Assembly (NCBI GenBank): GCA_014621425.1
Contig: JAANBB010000027.1
Coordinates: forward strand, 62,138-126,137
Source: Cylindrodendrum hubeiense
Lineage: Eukaryota > Ascomycota > Sordariomycetes > Hypocreales > Nectriaceae
Reading direction: 5' to 3'
DNA length: 64,000 nucleotides
Made by a program: the position numbers and the translations under genes. Under the pieces are notes generated by a model, which ran no database searches, had not been told where the DNA came from, and saw nothing but the letters and a program-made list of their open reading frames with translations. Below, piece after piece: positions 1 through 14,349 of this stretch. The number at the start of each line of letters is the position of its first letter. Position 1 is the stretch's first letter.

Positions 1-399
1 TGTTGAAGCCTCATCTTCCCAATGCGGTGATGTTACGCGGTGATATTGCATATAACCAACATGCAGACGCCACGCACAGCCCACACGCATTGATAAGACT
101 ACTGGCTTGCAACGCGCCAACCATGTCATCAAGATCAGTATTACTCAGCCCCGATAATGGTACTAGTCGATAACGCTCGGAGGGTGGCCTGCATATCCTC
201 GGTTACAGTCATATACTTCATCTTAGGCCCTAGGCAGGATGCATATTAAATTGCGGGGGAGATGATCGTGGAGCAGCCAGCAAGCCTCATCCACCGATAG
301 ATAAAGACACTCTTCTCCTCGCTGCACTGTTCTATTCATGCAATCGTGCCCTAGAATCGTCTGTACGAGAGTCTTGCCGGCGACCAAATCCGCTGAAAG
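1..399. other. Intergenic, left edge
   Basis: No convincing coding exon on either strand. The last part is probably promoter and 5' leader of the Zn2Cys6 regulator that starts at 400. Confidence 0.5.
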
Positions 400-2589
400 A
401 TGACGGACATTCCAGCTCGGAACCCCCGGAGGACCTTAAAATCGAGGAGTAATTTGTCCCTTCCCGGTCGTTCCTGGGCTTCGTTGCTAATGTAGGCCTA
501 TCAGGTGGATGCGCCACTTGCAAACGACGCGTAAGTTGCTCACTATGCTCTATTTCTATTTCTATCCATCGCCTTTGCTCACTAATTCTTAGCGATTGAA
601 ATGCGACGAAGGTCAACCTAGCTGTCGGCGTTGTGTCAAGGCCGGCCTTGAATGCCCAGGGTACAGTCGACCAGTTAGATGGTCTACCAAATACGAAAAG
701 GCTTCCACTACATCTCTTGATCCCACTGATCCCTGCGCCGAATCATTTTCATGGTTTGAAAATGAGGCCAAAAAGCTTTCGACTGCTATTGCTCCTCCTT
801 CCCGGGGTCGGCAAGCGAGCGTGCCAGAGCATAGCACTGAGCTACAGGCCAATACGCACTCTCCACATCCCACAACTGCTTCCTCGCCAGACTCTCCGTC
901 TACTGCTGCTTTGTCATTTGAGACCGGCCCCCCCGGTACCGAAGATCAAATCGACGAGAGCCCTGCTTTGTTGACAATGAGCCCATTATCTGATCAATTC
1001 GACCTATCAAGCCTTCCCGCAGAGAGTCTTTTCCGAGAGTTAGCGGACGAAGCGCCTCCCAACGAAGAAATTGAGCTTATCGAGCCCTATTTCGGAGACT
1101 GTGACATGTCCTTGTCCTTGTATGTCCCTGCCGAACAGTCGTCGTTGCTACTGAACCATTATTTCTCTCTGACGTGTCGGATTACATCGGCGTTCGACTC
1201 ACTATATAACCCATTTCGTTCAGAAGTGTCGAGAATGATTATCGACTCTCCACTGGTTTTCAACTGTGTGATGAGCATGTCTGCCGCACACCTCTATCAA
1301 AATGAACAAGGGAGCAGCTCAATTCCCTTGGGGTTTCAGACTGAAGCAATATCATCCCTGTCAATCGAATTAGCCAAAATAGCCGATGTAGAGCCCAGAT
1401 CTCCAAGCGGAGAAGTTGTTGAACTGGGAGCAGTGGAGCCTAACGGGACTTTGGTGAGGGATGATGTCCTATTAGGTATCATTCTTTTGGGGATGACTTC
1501 GGTAAGTCGCTTTTTGTTGTCTGATCTGTTTCTGAGTCGCTCATTCTATCCTGTTAGGCTTGGCACGACCCTTCCTCCTTGGGGCTCTCTCACCTCTATG
1601 GATCACGACAACTCTTCAAAGGCTGGATATCGACCAATTATCTAGAAAAACCCGACAAGCTCTTGTCCATGAACCAGACCCAAAATTTTCTTGTATCATC
1701 CATGGTTTACTGGGAGGCACTGTCTTCATTTTTCCTTGATCAGGAAACTGAAGCGTTGTCCTACCTCGACATATTTTGCTCTACGGGTTCACCAACTATT
1801 GTATACCCACATCCCTGGACTGGCGTTGCAACTCCCATCTTCATTTTTCTCGCGAAGGTAGGGACACTTATGAGGAAAAAGCGGATATTGCGAAACCTCC
1901 GACTTTTTAAAAATGGCGAAGCCCACGGAAGAGCACTGTACTCGGAACTTCTGGACGAGGCACACACCTTGGAACAAAGTATCTTGAAATGTCGGCTTCC
2001 ATTTGTCGGATTAATCGAAGATACCGGTGACCCACACGCAACTCCAGATCATTTGCATGCTGTTGCACGCTGTTATCGACTTACCGCCTTGCTGGAGTTG
2101 TACCGTACTTTTCCTGAGATCGTGGAAGCCGAGACTAGACGAGACGTAGCTGCGTACATTACATACGATCAGGTGGATAACCAGTCACAACTTGTTCTGG
2201 GTCTTGCCTTTGGCATTCTCGGTATCTTGGAAGCCCTACCGGATGACTCACACACAATGACAACACACAATCTCATCCTTCTGATCGCGGGAAGTGCGTT
2301 GGGCTTGATAAGCTCCAATCAGCCTAACGAAAGTGCAGCCCAGGCCAAGGCAAACCAAGATGTGGCAAGATGGAGGCGTTTTGTGCGAGACCGAGTCCTC
2401 CACCTGTACACCATTATTGGCTTGCGTCCAATAAAACACGTCGCAATTACACTTGAGGAAGTTTGGTCACGTATGGATATCGCAGTGAAGTCTGGGAGTA
2501 GCATGGGTGACCAGGGTAGCATATTTTCGGATCAAGTGCATTGGATGGACATTATGACCGAGAAGAAGCTTGAGACCATATTAGGTTGA
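400..2589 (+). CDS. Zn(II)2Cys6 fungal-specific transcription factor
   Basis: Probable DNA-binding regulator of 671 aa. Exons 400-448, 505-530, 593-1501 and 1558-2589; all phases agree. The binuclear zinc cluster is spread over the first three exons: Cys19, Cys22, Cys29, Cys36, Cys39 and Cys46 in the pattern C-x2-C-x6-C-x6-C-x2-C-x6-C, preceded by basic residues. A long Ser/Thr/Pro-rich linker follows (about residues 60-150), then a helical C-terminal region of the Fungal_trans_2 kind, with a W-H-D-P-x-S-L-G-L motif at the third splice junction. The start ATG at 400 was chosen because it joins the zinc cluster through a 56-nt intron that has a GCTAAT branch-like site. It lies next to a cupin, an amine oxidase and a Rieske oxygenase, so it is a good candidate for their pathway-specific regulator; that role is inferred. 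Confidence 0.85.
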
Positions 2590-2722
2590 ACTGTGCAATT
2601 TCTGAATCTATTCACATGCACCTCTATGGGGCTATAATGCTAAATACACACATATATATACTCTGGTGTTTGTGAAGAACTTGGCGTCTTGCTGCCTTGC
2701 CCGTTCTAGATCTGTCTATGGC

Positions 2723-3127
2723 TCACAATTTGGCCCTTTGATCACAGAAGAAAGCTAGAGCATATGTTTCCGTTGAAAAAGAAATCGTTGATCCTTTGAC
2801 GAAGAGCATAACATCGCCTGCTCTCGCTGTCACTTTCCGGCCGGTTTCATCTCGGACAACACATTCCCCTTCTGCGAAAAACTTGGCTTCATCGAATTCA
2901 TAAGTAAATTCATACGGTTTTCCCTTTTCAATGCGGAAGAATCCTGCAGATATGGGTGTGTTGGCCCCCGTGTCGCTTGTTGAGACGACGTCTGGCGTGG
3001 ACTGAGTTAGTGGCCACCTGGATCTGGATCAAAATGAAGTCAACTTACCACCCCCAAAGGCGTTGCCGCTCTCATCCATTGGCGGTGGCTTCACAGCCAG
3101 AGCTTGGGATTTAAAAATGAAAGGCAT
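2723..3127 (-). CDS. EutQ-like small cupin protein
   Basis: A 115-aa protein. Exons 3127-3049 and 2991-2723 on the minus strand, with a 57-nt intron (donor GTAAGT, acceptor CCAG, branch CTAAC). It reads as a single cupin barrel of the ethanolamine-utilisation EutQ/DUF861 type: an N-terminal strand segment with K-P-P-P-M-D-E, then S-A-G-F-F-R-I-E-K-G-K, F-x-Y-E-F-D-E-A-K-F-F-A-E-G-E, and R-A-G-D-V-M-L-F-x-K-G-S-T near the end. EutQ in bacteria is an acetate kinase linked to ethanolamine use; whether this short fungal homologue is enzymatic is unknown. It shares a 420-bp divergent promoter with the amine oxidase. Both ends and the intron were found by eye and need transcript support, but the family match is strong. 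Confidence 0.78.
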
Positions 3128-5134
<2,007 letters not shown>

Positions 5135-6193
5135 AGGGAAAACGCCGGGCACGTTACCCACACTGTAAATTACTCGTTTACCCGCTTCTGAGTCCGATTG
5201 AGGAGACAATACAATTAGAATCAGGAGCCTGTTATCGTATTTGTAACTCAATCTAGCTACTTGAAGCCCATACCGATCATGTGATGGTAAGACAGGCTTT
5301 AGTTCTCGAGTCACCACTTAACCTGTAGTTGTCGTATGGGGAATAACTTGGTTATCACCAGAGACAGGCTTCTCGCCATCATAACGACGGTTCTCTTGTG
5401 GTTGGAATATAGCTGGCTCTCCGTATGTCCGTCTGACCATCCAAACCACTAAAATCAGGGCTATTTGAGTGTTGTTCTTTCACCAGATTAAGAAAGGATC
5501 GGTTCCACCTGTCATGCATCAGCCAATCAACCGGGCAGCACTGGATGACCTACGCCCCGATCGATGACTGACATTACCCGTTTTAAGTTTAGGGCATTTC
5601 CCAGTCTTGGCCGTTTAAATACCAGATAATGCGGGGAACCTTCAAGTTGTATGGCAGAGGATGCCTTGATTGAGCAGACACGAAGCCATGTCGGGTACAT
5701 CTTGCATGATGGAGTTGGTGCGGGCCGGTTGGCAGGACTAAACTGGGCCTAGTGGACCATAGCTTTCCATGTGCTGGGGTCGTGGCTTTTTATGACCCTG
5801 CCAATCATCATTTATTCCTAGACTGGAGAGCCTATCGTAATCCGGCGCATAGTATTACTATATTCGTTTGATGATTGGCGCTGCTACGACGGAGCCAACA
5901 ACCGGGGTAGCGGATGTGCCGTCATCATTGCTGTGATACCGAGTTGCACTTTCAGGGCGCTCAACGCTCGCTAAACCGAAACGGGTCGAATAGTGCGAGA
6001 TCTGCCACACTATCGAAGACTGAATCTAGACTGCACCACGGCTACTCATCAGATAGTGGGGTGGCCCTGATTCAAGCGTAAGTAAGCCCGTGGCCTGCTA
6101 TATATCTTCATTCACCTGCATTTCCATTATTATGTGCTGAGCCATCGACCCTGAATCGGATCCTTGCTATTTATCCTTCTGGAAACCTTCATC
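5135..6193. promoter_or_regulatory. Intergenic and promoter of the Rieske oxygenase gene
   Basis: About 1.06 kb with no convincing exon. GATA-type motifs AGATAA (5624-5629) and AGATAG (6051-6056) lie in the half near the oxygenase gene. These are weak evidence for shared nitrogen control with the amine oxidase promoter. Confidence 0.35.
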
Positions 6194-7579
6194 ATGTTCC
6201 GACTCTTCTCTCAAACCGCAACAGAGGAGGTGCCTCGCGCCCTCCCGTCATCCTGGTACAGGGAGCCTGCGATGTACGAACTGGAGAGGCGGGCCATATT
6301 CTCCAAAAGATGGCTCCTGGTCACACATCGCTCTCGATTTATCAAGTCTGGCGACTATGTGCGCTACGACGAAGCCGGGTTCTCATTCTTCCTCTGCCTT
6401 GATCGTCAAGGTAATTTGAATGGATTCCACAACATTTGCCGCCACAGGGCATTCCCTGTCGTGACCGAAGAGAAGGGGAATGTTAGTATCCTCGCTTGCA
6501 AATACCACGGTATGTGTGCATTCCACTTTTACTCACTTAGGGATCATCAATTGATACTCACCGCAATCCAGGATGGTCATATGGTTTGGGCGGCAAGCTG
6601 GCAAAGGCTCCTCGCTTCGAAACCATGCCTTCATTCGATAAGGAAGCAAATGGACTGTTCAAAGTTCACACCCATATCGACGCCAGAGGTTTTGTTTGGG
6701 TCAACCTCGAGGCCGCGGATAAACCATCCATTCCTTGGGGTGCCGACTTCGAAGGATCTGACACACAAACTCGACTAGGCGATTTCAACATGGAAGAGTT
6801 CACTTTTGACCATGCCTGGGATATGAAGGGAGATTACAACTGGAAAACATTGGTTGATAACTATAACGAGGTAGGTCGTATCAATCAGTCAACGGAGCAA
6901 GTGCCTAACTAGATACAGTGTTACCACTGCAGTGTGGCACATCCCGGTATAGCTGCAACCTCTGACTTGAAGAATTACAATGTCGAGGTCACAGGCGGAC
7001 AAATTCAGCATTTCGTCCAGGACAAGCCTGGTCACGAATCCGGACTCAACGCGGCACCAACATTTTTATTTCCCAACGCATCGGTTACCATGACGTAAGT
7101 AACAGTCGCATCACTTTATCCACACTTCAAGTGGTTGAACAGAGCCGTCTAACCGAGTGTTCTTGTACAGTACAAAGTATTTCTACTTGATGAGAGTGGT
7201 CCCGACATCACCGACCACAACATCAACGCAGTACGAAGTCTACCGCCACAGAGGCGCAACTGATGAAGAATTCAAAGAGATTCACGACTTCTTCACACAG
7301 GTTGAAACGGAAGATAAGGGCTTGTGTAATGCCGCTCAAAAGAATCTCAATGCTGGCACATACGTAAGTGGGGATCTGCATTCATCCAACGAGAAGGGCG
7401 TATTGCATTTTCAGAAGCATTTGAAAGAGACGGTGATGGAGCACCGTGCAAGAGAGCAGAAGGCCGGCGGGGAGATTTGGCCAACGAGACGAATTCCATC
7501 AAATGCACAGGGGTTGAAGGAGGAGATCGCATTTTGTGAAGGTCTGTGCAGCACTGAAGGCAGTAAGATGGAGTGGTAG
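6194..7579 (+). CDS. Rieske [2Fe-2S] oxygenase alpha subunit, choline/carnitine monooxygenase-like
   Basis: A 399-aa Rieske non-haem iron oxygenase. Exons 6194-6509, 6572-6870, 6919-7094 and 7171-7579, all in phase. The Rieske cluster is Cys82-x-His84-x17-Cys102-x2-His105. The catalytic domain has N-Y-N-E205-C-Y-H208-C-x3-H213-P, giving the two iron histidines. A Glu sits directly before C-Y-H-C, as in quaternary-ammonium oxygenases such as choline and carnitine monooxygenases. Such enzymes hydroxylate or demethylate quaternary amines using electrons from a separate reductase; no reductase gene is visible in this window. The start at 6194 is the first ATG in frame. No obvious organelle signal. 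Its neighbours (amine oxidase, EutQ-like cupin, regulator) support a role in breaking down an amine or betaine. Confidence 0.9.
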
Positions 7580-8192
7580 ATTAAGCTGAATTACGCATAT
7601 CCGTCCTCTAAGCAACCCCTCTCGCCTTGATTTCTTAGCTGCTTGACGAGTGGACTTTCGTGTTGCCCAGACTTTAGTGCAGCAGGTGATGGGAGGGATG
7701 TTGAATTTGTGGGTACGTGATGAGCCTATCGCGGTGTGGAGAGGCTCCTGGTGGGGGTGGTCGTTGGTTGCAACTCAGTGAGTTCATTATGAATGGACTA
7801 ATAAAGGTTTGGGCTTGCATTTAAACTGGAATCGCCTCGCCGGGTGTCTTCCAATTTGCCGAAAAACGAGGGGAGCAACGACACATGGCAAGCTACTGGT
7901 GCAGTTCCACTTCAATCGAGCCAATACGTCCGATATACCCGTTTATACGCGTTGCAGGCGGGACGGGAGAACGGCCCAGGGGTCGGATCGTTACGCGGGC
8001 GGGGATTTGATGCACAGGACCATCTTTTATCACGCGATAGAAGCCAAATCTGGCTAAGTTACGAGATGGTAGCAAGGGTCCTGTTGTCGCCAAGGACATT
8101 CATCGGCCCACCGATTGTGACATAAGTATGCTGGGTTCCTGTCAGTCTGTTGGTTCACTTGCGCATTTTTTGCAAATAAAAATCCCGTGAAA
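7580..8192. other. Intergenic
   Basis: About 610 bp between the Rieske oxygenase and the methyltransferase. Short open frames are present, but none has family features or splice support. Confidence 0.45.
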
Positions 8193-9297
8193 ATGGCTCA
8201 AACCCGCGAGGCTTCGTCCCCACTGACCCCGGAATTCGAGGGCGAATCGCCGCGGATTGAGGCAAATATCGATCTGGCGCAGGATGACGATAACGACTCC
8301 GCCATCGACTCGGGCAGTCTCAATTCCAGCACAGCATCACTCTCTGAGAGTATTTTCGATTACCGGAAATTGCATGGTCGCACATACCAGAACACAAAAA
8401 CTGCCGAGTATTGGGCGCCAAACGACGAAACGCAAAATGAGGGCCTTGATCTGATCCACAACGCGCTTTTGATGCTCATGGACGATAAGCTGTTCCTTTC
8501 TCCAATTGAAAAGAACCCCGGGATCGTCTTGGACGTGGGGACGGGTACGGGCATCTGGGCGATTGACTTCGCGGACCAGTATCCTGAGACGGAAGTGATT
8601 GGCACAGATCTGAGCCCGATCCAACCTCCCTGGGTTCCGCCAAACGTCAAATTCATGATTGACGACTGTCTGCTCGATTGGACGTGGCCTGAAAACCATT
8701 TTGACTTCATTCACATCCGCGCCCTTTACGGGAGTGTCGCCGATTGGGGCGAGTTGTATAGGAAAGCTTTTGCGCATCTGAAGCCCGGCAAATGGTTCGA
8801 GAATATGGAAATGGGTGTGAAGCTGCAATCGGACCACGTTAAATTCCCAGAGGATCATGTCTTTAATGAGCTGTCAAGTCTTGTCTATGAGGCCGGAAAC
8901 ATCACTGGCCGAACATTCCGAATTTGCGAAGGCCACACGATGAAGGAGCACATGGAAGCGGCAGGCTTCGTCGATGTCGTCGAGAAGAAGATCAAGGGAC
9001 CTCTTCATGCCTGGCCAAAAGACCCCAAGCTTCAACAAGCCGGTTCGCTGCTGCAATTGGCCTTTGATGAAAGTCTTGAAGGACTGAATATGTTCCTTCT
9101 CACCCAGATCTTGGGCTGGCAGGCGGAGGAAGCCATGCTCCTCCAGTCAAAGATGCGAAAGGAGAGCAGGAAAATCTCAAACTACCACTGGTTCCAGATG
9201 TGAGTGTCCCTTTCGGATGTCAGTGAGGATGCGATAACTAATACTTGTGATCTACAGTACTATCGTGTATGGAAGGAAGCCTGATGAATCGGAATAG
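8193..9297 (+). CDS. LaeA-like SAM-dependent methyltransferase
   Basis: A 348-aa class I methyltransferase. Exons 8193-9199 and 9258-9297; the short second exon restores the family's usual end (T-I-V-Y-G-R-K-P). The N-terminal 60 residues are acidic and Ser-rich. The SAM-binding motif V112-L-D-V-G-T-G-T-G-I-W and the acidic turn V-I-G-T-D-L-S-P-I-Q-P are clear, followed by F-D-F-I-H-I-R. These match the LaeA/Methyltransf_23 group that is abundant in filamentous ascomycetes. LaeA itself is a nuclear regulator of secondary metabolism, but most paralogues have unknown substrates, so I do not call this one LaeA. It carries G-K-W-F-E-N-M-E-M at the place where relatives often have G-G-W-x-E-x-x-E. 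No biosynthetic backbone enzyme is nearby. Confidence 0.88.
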
Positions 9298-9504
9298 AAA
9301 TCGGTTACGGTGTACTGGAGGAATTTGGGGTTTGGAGTATGTTTACTTTAACGAGATCGAGGAAGCACTTTACATGACCAGCCAAATTTCTTGCAACTAT
9401 TGGCCAGATCACGGCCATCAGCACATTCAAATCATCCAGGCATGGATCTCTCGGGTTTATATTTCAGTGCAGTGCTCAATGCGAATTTCTACACGGACAT
9501 GTAA

Positions 9505-10189
9505 CTATTTACAAACGGGATGGGCCTCCTTGGTGCTAGCAGTCTGGAAAAGCGTCAACTCAGCTGCTCGGCGGTGGATAAGCGCTACCATTGGCACCCC
9601 ATTGACCTTATTCCACGTCGGAAGCTCCTGCCCGGCGACAGTATTTGGATCCTGTCCAGCGTTGAGACGACGAAGAAGCGTTGAGCTGCGAACGCTTGAG
9701 CACCCCACATCGGATTCCCAGCTAGCCAGAGCCCCCCATTGGTTCTCGTTGAGTACGATGTTGTAGTTGAGATAGCTGCTTACGCAGTTGGTGTAGGTCT
9801 TCGCGTATCAATTAGCTTGTGATTTAACCTAATATTTTCCACTAGGGAACCCACCACAACGTCTTGTTTCAAAAGTTGCTCAGCCGTGGTCTGGGTTAAA
9901 GGCAACTTGAAGGGTATATCTGTGCAGTCCAGGGATTGGCACTGGTGGCCGAATCCAATAGTGGGATATATATTTGAATTGGGCACTAAATTCTTACTTA
10001 GAAGCGTGCTGTAAATATCGCAGCATGATACATACCAGGAAGTGTTTGGAGCGTTTTGGCTGTTTGAATAATATTCAACGCCGCTGCGTTGATGGTGGAG
10101 CAACCAGCTAGCGCAGCCGGTGCAGCCTGGACACCATGAAGAGCACTGGCAGCCAGCACCAGAAGATATGTGCACAAGATTTGAACCAT
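9505..10189 (-). CDS. Small secreted protein, unknown function
   Basis: Predicted 171-aa secreted protein in three exons: 10189-10036, 9919-9829 and 9775-9505 (minus strand). The N-terminus is a typical signal peptide (hydrophobic core Y-L-L-V-L-A-A-S-A-L, cleavage after about residue 22). The mature part has few cysteines and a central helix-like stretch (T-T-A-E-Q-L-L-K-Q-D-V-V-V-G). The C-terminal exon has a W-G-A-L-A-S-W-E-S-D-V-G-C motif and ends in H-P-V-C-K. I do not recognise the family. The first intron would be 116 nt, using the acceptor just before the I-P-F-K-L-P segment; the second is 53 nt with donor GTTAAA and branch GCTAAT. The exon choices keep one frame without stops, but the model is hand-made. 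It could be an effector-like or cell-wall protein. Confidence 0.55.
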
Positions 10190-12807
10190 TTTTACAGTTG
10201 GTTACAGACCTGGTTTCTAGAGCTGGTTTGGTCAGCAAGGCCAAAGGTTCAAATCGGGAAGCACGTGTAATGTGATGCCTCAATCACGCAACACAGAAAT
10301 CGTAGATTCCACAGTCTTTATACTCAGTAGGGTCTTGGTTTGATTAATGACATCCACGTCACAAAAAGCCAAAAGCCCATAATGTTTCAGGGTCAGAGTG
10401 GAAAGTCATGTCCCAGTTCCTCCCGAGGCTCCACATGTACAAAGTCACGACACTATATTCCACAGCCTACCCATTAGGAGCTACCATAAATCACTTGTCA
10501 CCGAGATACGACCGACGCCTTCTGACCAAATTGGGCATTATGAACACAGTATCAGAATTCCGCCCATTCCCAGTCCCAGCATATTCCTTGGCAGCCCCTC
10601 ATGATATGATCATTAGAAGCATTAAGCAACTAGCTAAGTATTCGATTGATATTTTTGCCCCCTCGATGGTTACATGGCAAAACAGAAGATAGTGGATTAT
10701 TACAGTGTGATCTAGCACCCACCGCTCACTTGGCGTACGCACTCACATCACACAGCATGGGAGTACTAAGAGAGTGAAATGTCTGTATTGCGTAAATTCA
10801 TAGATTTATCATTTGCCTCTTTCTCCCAATCTTCCATTCCAACGGTCGTTAGTGTGCGCACTCAGACCCAGGTCTTAGCTACGATCGGCCCTTATCCAAC
10901 CCCTTGATATTCGCCAACGTCTGGTTCGTATGGCCTACAACGTTTTATGTAGCATGATCTCGATGCATGATGCGGTTACAAGCAAAATAGAGCCCCTATT
11001 TTAACACTCTGCTATGATGGTGAATGATGTACTCTCATGATCGTCTCAGACCCTTGGAATGTCTGTACTTTCCTTTTACCGGTGCAGGGACAACACGTAC
11101 GTACGCTCTTCAAGATATCACCCGAACATAGGCAATGACCGGTGCGATGTCTTTTTTATTCTAACGAATCACAGTGTGGCAAAATGCTATTCGGGCGCCA
11201 TTTGGGACAGCCTTGAAGTAATACACACGACTGTGAGGCACATGCTCACTCACCCCACGTCTATCTCAACGAGTATTTTAGCATGTCCCATTTTAAGAGG
11301 GCATATTCGCTGAAGTATGAGTACTCTTCTAGATCACTTATCAAATTCTGCAGTACTCTGGTCAGAGCTCGAATTTGATCACATGCCGTTGAGTCCACAT
11401 GGCTTCTGTTGGAGTATTCAGAGATATATGCTCCATATATCCATATGCATCATCCAATTGCATCTCCCCATAGCTGGTTGGAACGCCGCTCTGACCGTTG
11501 GTGATCTAAGATTGCATTCCTGGTCTTCGCTTTCCCACGGCTTGTACCGTTTCCGTGGAAGATGTCTCAAACATTGGGATGATCTAGACCCCTTATCTAA
11601 CCACTATTTAGTTAGAAGGAACCTTAAAATTAAGGGATGTACATCGGACAAGGAACATAAAATCTGCAAGAGCCAAACACCAGTCGTACAGCAAACCGAA
11701 TAGAGAGCGGAACCTTGACTAAGTATGCACCGAATGTCGTTTTGCTATCCCCTAGCCTATTGAACTTTCTCAATGACTATCTAAATCTTAGTCAAATGCT
11801 TAAATCTATTTATTAAAACTATGAAAAAGGGTACACCACTTCGCATCAGCACATGATTTCGAGGGTGTTCATCGAGGTATAGGGTAAGCCAGATGCAACG
11901 AAACAGTCAGTGAAGACAGTTAACATTCAGTTATGTGGCAATAACTATTATAATAGGGGCTAACAGGATATTTTATTAATACTACTTAGACCTTAGAATC
12001 TTATTTAGGTCCATATTTCATCTATCATTCATATTCAACGGGCTTACTCTCACTCACATTGAATTCTGGCATAAGCACTAGGACCCTCGGTCATCATTGC
12101 TGGGGGCGCGCGTTCCATTGTTTGACAGTTTTCCCCAAATAGATGATGATCATAGGAATTATTCTCCCATGTTCTATCTGGCTACTCCGGCACTTAACAA
12201 CTAAAGAGCATATCGACTGTGTGAGTTGAGCTTCGTTCTGTTCTCAGGCAAGAATAGCCACCTGCACAGTCTGACCTGCGTCAAGAAATTCAATTAGGAG
12301 GATAAATGATAGCAGCGACCAGAAATCATAGTAGTATTTCTCTACAATGCTATACAAGAATTGAGGATACTTGTTTTGCATACTTGAGAGATCTAGGTGC
12401 CTAAGAGACTCGGGTTGCAATGGGATGGCCATCGAGGACGACATTAGGGACCGAGAAGCCTGGACAGGGGTTAGTCAGCAATGGTACAGCAAGGCATTGA
12501 ATATGTCTCGGAACACCGGGTGCAGTTATCATCACTTAGCGATTCTGGATCAGTCTAATAACTTACAATGGCAATATTGTTACGCCAAGCCGCTGGTTTC
12601 AGCATGACGTCCTTCATTCGGGAGCTTGGTGAGATGTCAATTTTATCATCACCCATCGGGTAGATTATCTGCCAAGCTGCGCAGGGTCGCCCGTATTGCT
12701 GGCCTGCATGGCACTTTGTCGCATGTCATACCGTGGGGAAAGGAATAATAATAGTCATAAATATAACAGTATCGTTCATAAATAAGAAACACGCGAGTTA
12801 ATACCCC
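10190..12807. other. Gene-free AT-rich stretch
   Basis: About 2.6 kb with stop codons dense in all frames. Open frames longer than 80 codons (for example near 11317-11703) lack family features and splice logic. I see no transposase, terminal repeats or RNA gene. Confidence 0.5.
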
Positions 12808-13409
12808 TTAAGACCTGGGCGAGATCCCCTTTTCCGAAGATGCAACAGCTGCCTGGCAGCTGGATGATGCTACTCTCCCACTAATAGTTCCGGCTGTGGG
12901 CAAGGGCCTATCTATTCCACAAGTCTCGACAAGAAATCTTTCCATTGGGTCCATCCCATCATAGGTTGCCGCAATCTTTGTAGCCATGCCTTGAGGAACA
13001 TCAATACCAAGAGACTGGATATCCCGAACAATGGGCTGGGATGTATAACCTCGGTCTGTATTCATGGTATGCTCCGCGGGTCGTCCCGTATCGCACAACC
13101 TTCCCTGGACCGTCGTCTCGGGGCGGGGTGGATCGCTGATGGGCCGGTATGGCATGTCCGAGTTGGGAGAGGCATCAATAGATTCGGCTGGTATGCTGCC
13201 ACTAGATAATACAAAGAGTTAGAATGGATGGATAGAAGGCAATATTCGAAGAGCAGGAAGGCTATTGACTAGTCCCTGAGGTGATGTAGGTGAAAGGGAA
13301 GACGTCAAGGGAATGAGAAAAACAAGGTTGTTGGAACGAACCCATGAATGGTTTTCTGCACCGACTCGGCCTTGCTATGGTCTGGACTTAGGGTGCAAGT
13401 GGCTGGCAT
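12808..13409 (-). CDS. Orphan protein, paralogue A of a local pair
   Basis: Predicted 153-aa protein, exons 13409-13342 and 13201-12808 with a 140-nt intron (donor GTTCGT, acceptor CTAG). The conserved core lies in the second exon: L-G-I-D-V-P, then K-I-A-A-T-Y-D-G-M-D-P-M-E-R-F-L-V-E-T-C-G-I, then a Ser/Ala-rich tail with S-S-C-Q-A-A-V-A-S-S-E. The same layout occurs in the gene at 15225-15856, including a phase-2 intron at the equivalent place, so the two are duplicates. Cytosolic or nuclear, no signal peptide and no membrane segment. I do not recognise a family. The start at 13409 was chosen because it gives a first exon of the same size as in the paralogue; an in-frame ATG at 13454 is also possible. 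Confidence 0.55.
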
Positions 13410-13824
13410 TGTATTGAAGTGAAAGGTATTGGATGACAAGGGGAGGATCATGGCAGATAACAAGGGAGAGGAATCTCCAAGTTCCAAAAATCCAAACTGA
13501 GCACTCGCATTGTATTTATGCCAGTCTGGCGTCAGTGGTGGCTCTGATAAAATAATCAAAAGTCATAGAGGATGTGAGCTGTAAGGCAGTTGCCCGAGAA
13601 GCTAGCTTTGACCGTTTGCTGCCAAGCGCGCTTGGCTGAACTGGTAGAAAACGCCAGACCAATGGCAGGGCTGAAGCCAGGCTCGAGTCTGGCTGTGCAA
13701 ACCTTCTCCGTATGCCAATTGGTCGTAGGCATCTCCCGGCTCCCGGCGGTGGCCCCCCAGCGGCCCGGTTGCATAAAATGCAGTCACGTATTGGTGGTTC
13801 AACAATCGCGTAGTCCTAGTAGTC

Positions 13825-13882
13825 CTGAGGTAACCTTTCGGCATAATTTAGCATGCTAATGACTTAACAGGGACTTTGGTCA
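13825..13882. repeat. Direct repeat copy 1 (58 bp, imperfect)
   Basis: About 58 bp, beginning CTGAGGTAAC and including TTAGCATGCTAATGAC and CAGGGACTTTGG. It is repeated with a few substitutions at 14350-14407, 525 bp downstream in the same orientation. Confidence 0.7.
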
Positions 13883-14226
13883 CACCGCGCACTGAAGCCC
13901 AGATCGGCAGATCCTCACCCATGTTGCGCTACTCGCTGCGTGCGCGCATATTCCGCATCTACCTCACTGATGCGCCAAATGAGGCACCCCCCTCGTTTGA
14001 TCATTTCACAGCCCTTAAGACCTCTCCTGAGATCAAAGCCTGACCCTGTCACCCAGGGGGACGCAGGAGAGGTATGCAATGGGAGTTCTGCTACATTCCC
14101 AGCCACGAACCAGACCGACGTGACACAAGCGCCGAAGACACGATACATATCCAGATGCCCCGCGTCCCACATAGGACAAAGTCTAGAGCGAGGGCCGGAC
14201 AAGACCATACATAGAGCGCGAGGCTC

Positions 14227-14254
14227 TGACGCCGTATTCCTGACTATCAACAAT
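14227..14254. repeat. Second short direct repeat, copy 1
   Basis: TGACGCCGT followed by TATTCCTGACTATCAACAAT-like sequence. It recurs with changes at 14412-14437, next to repeat copy 2 of the 58-bp element. Confidence 0.5.
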
Positions 14255-14349
14255 GTCTGCTCAAGGTATGTCTGGGGGTCCCGCTGTGACCAGGCGGTAT
14301 ACAGCGTGCAAATCAAATGTACAGAAGGCTACATCATCGCCTGGTAGCG

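Noticed and set aside
10398..11703. Overlapping frames of 68-128 codons
   Set aside because: They sit in AT-rich DNA and have no recognisable features or splice signals.
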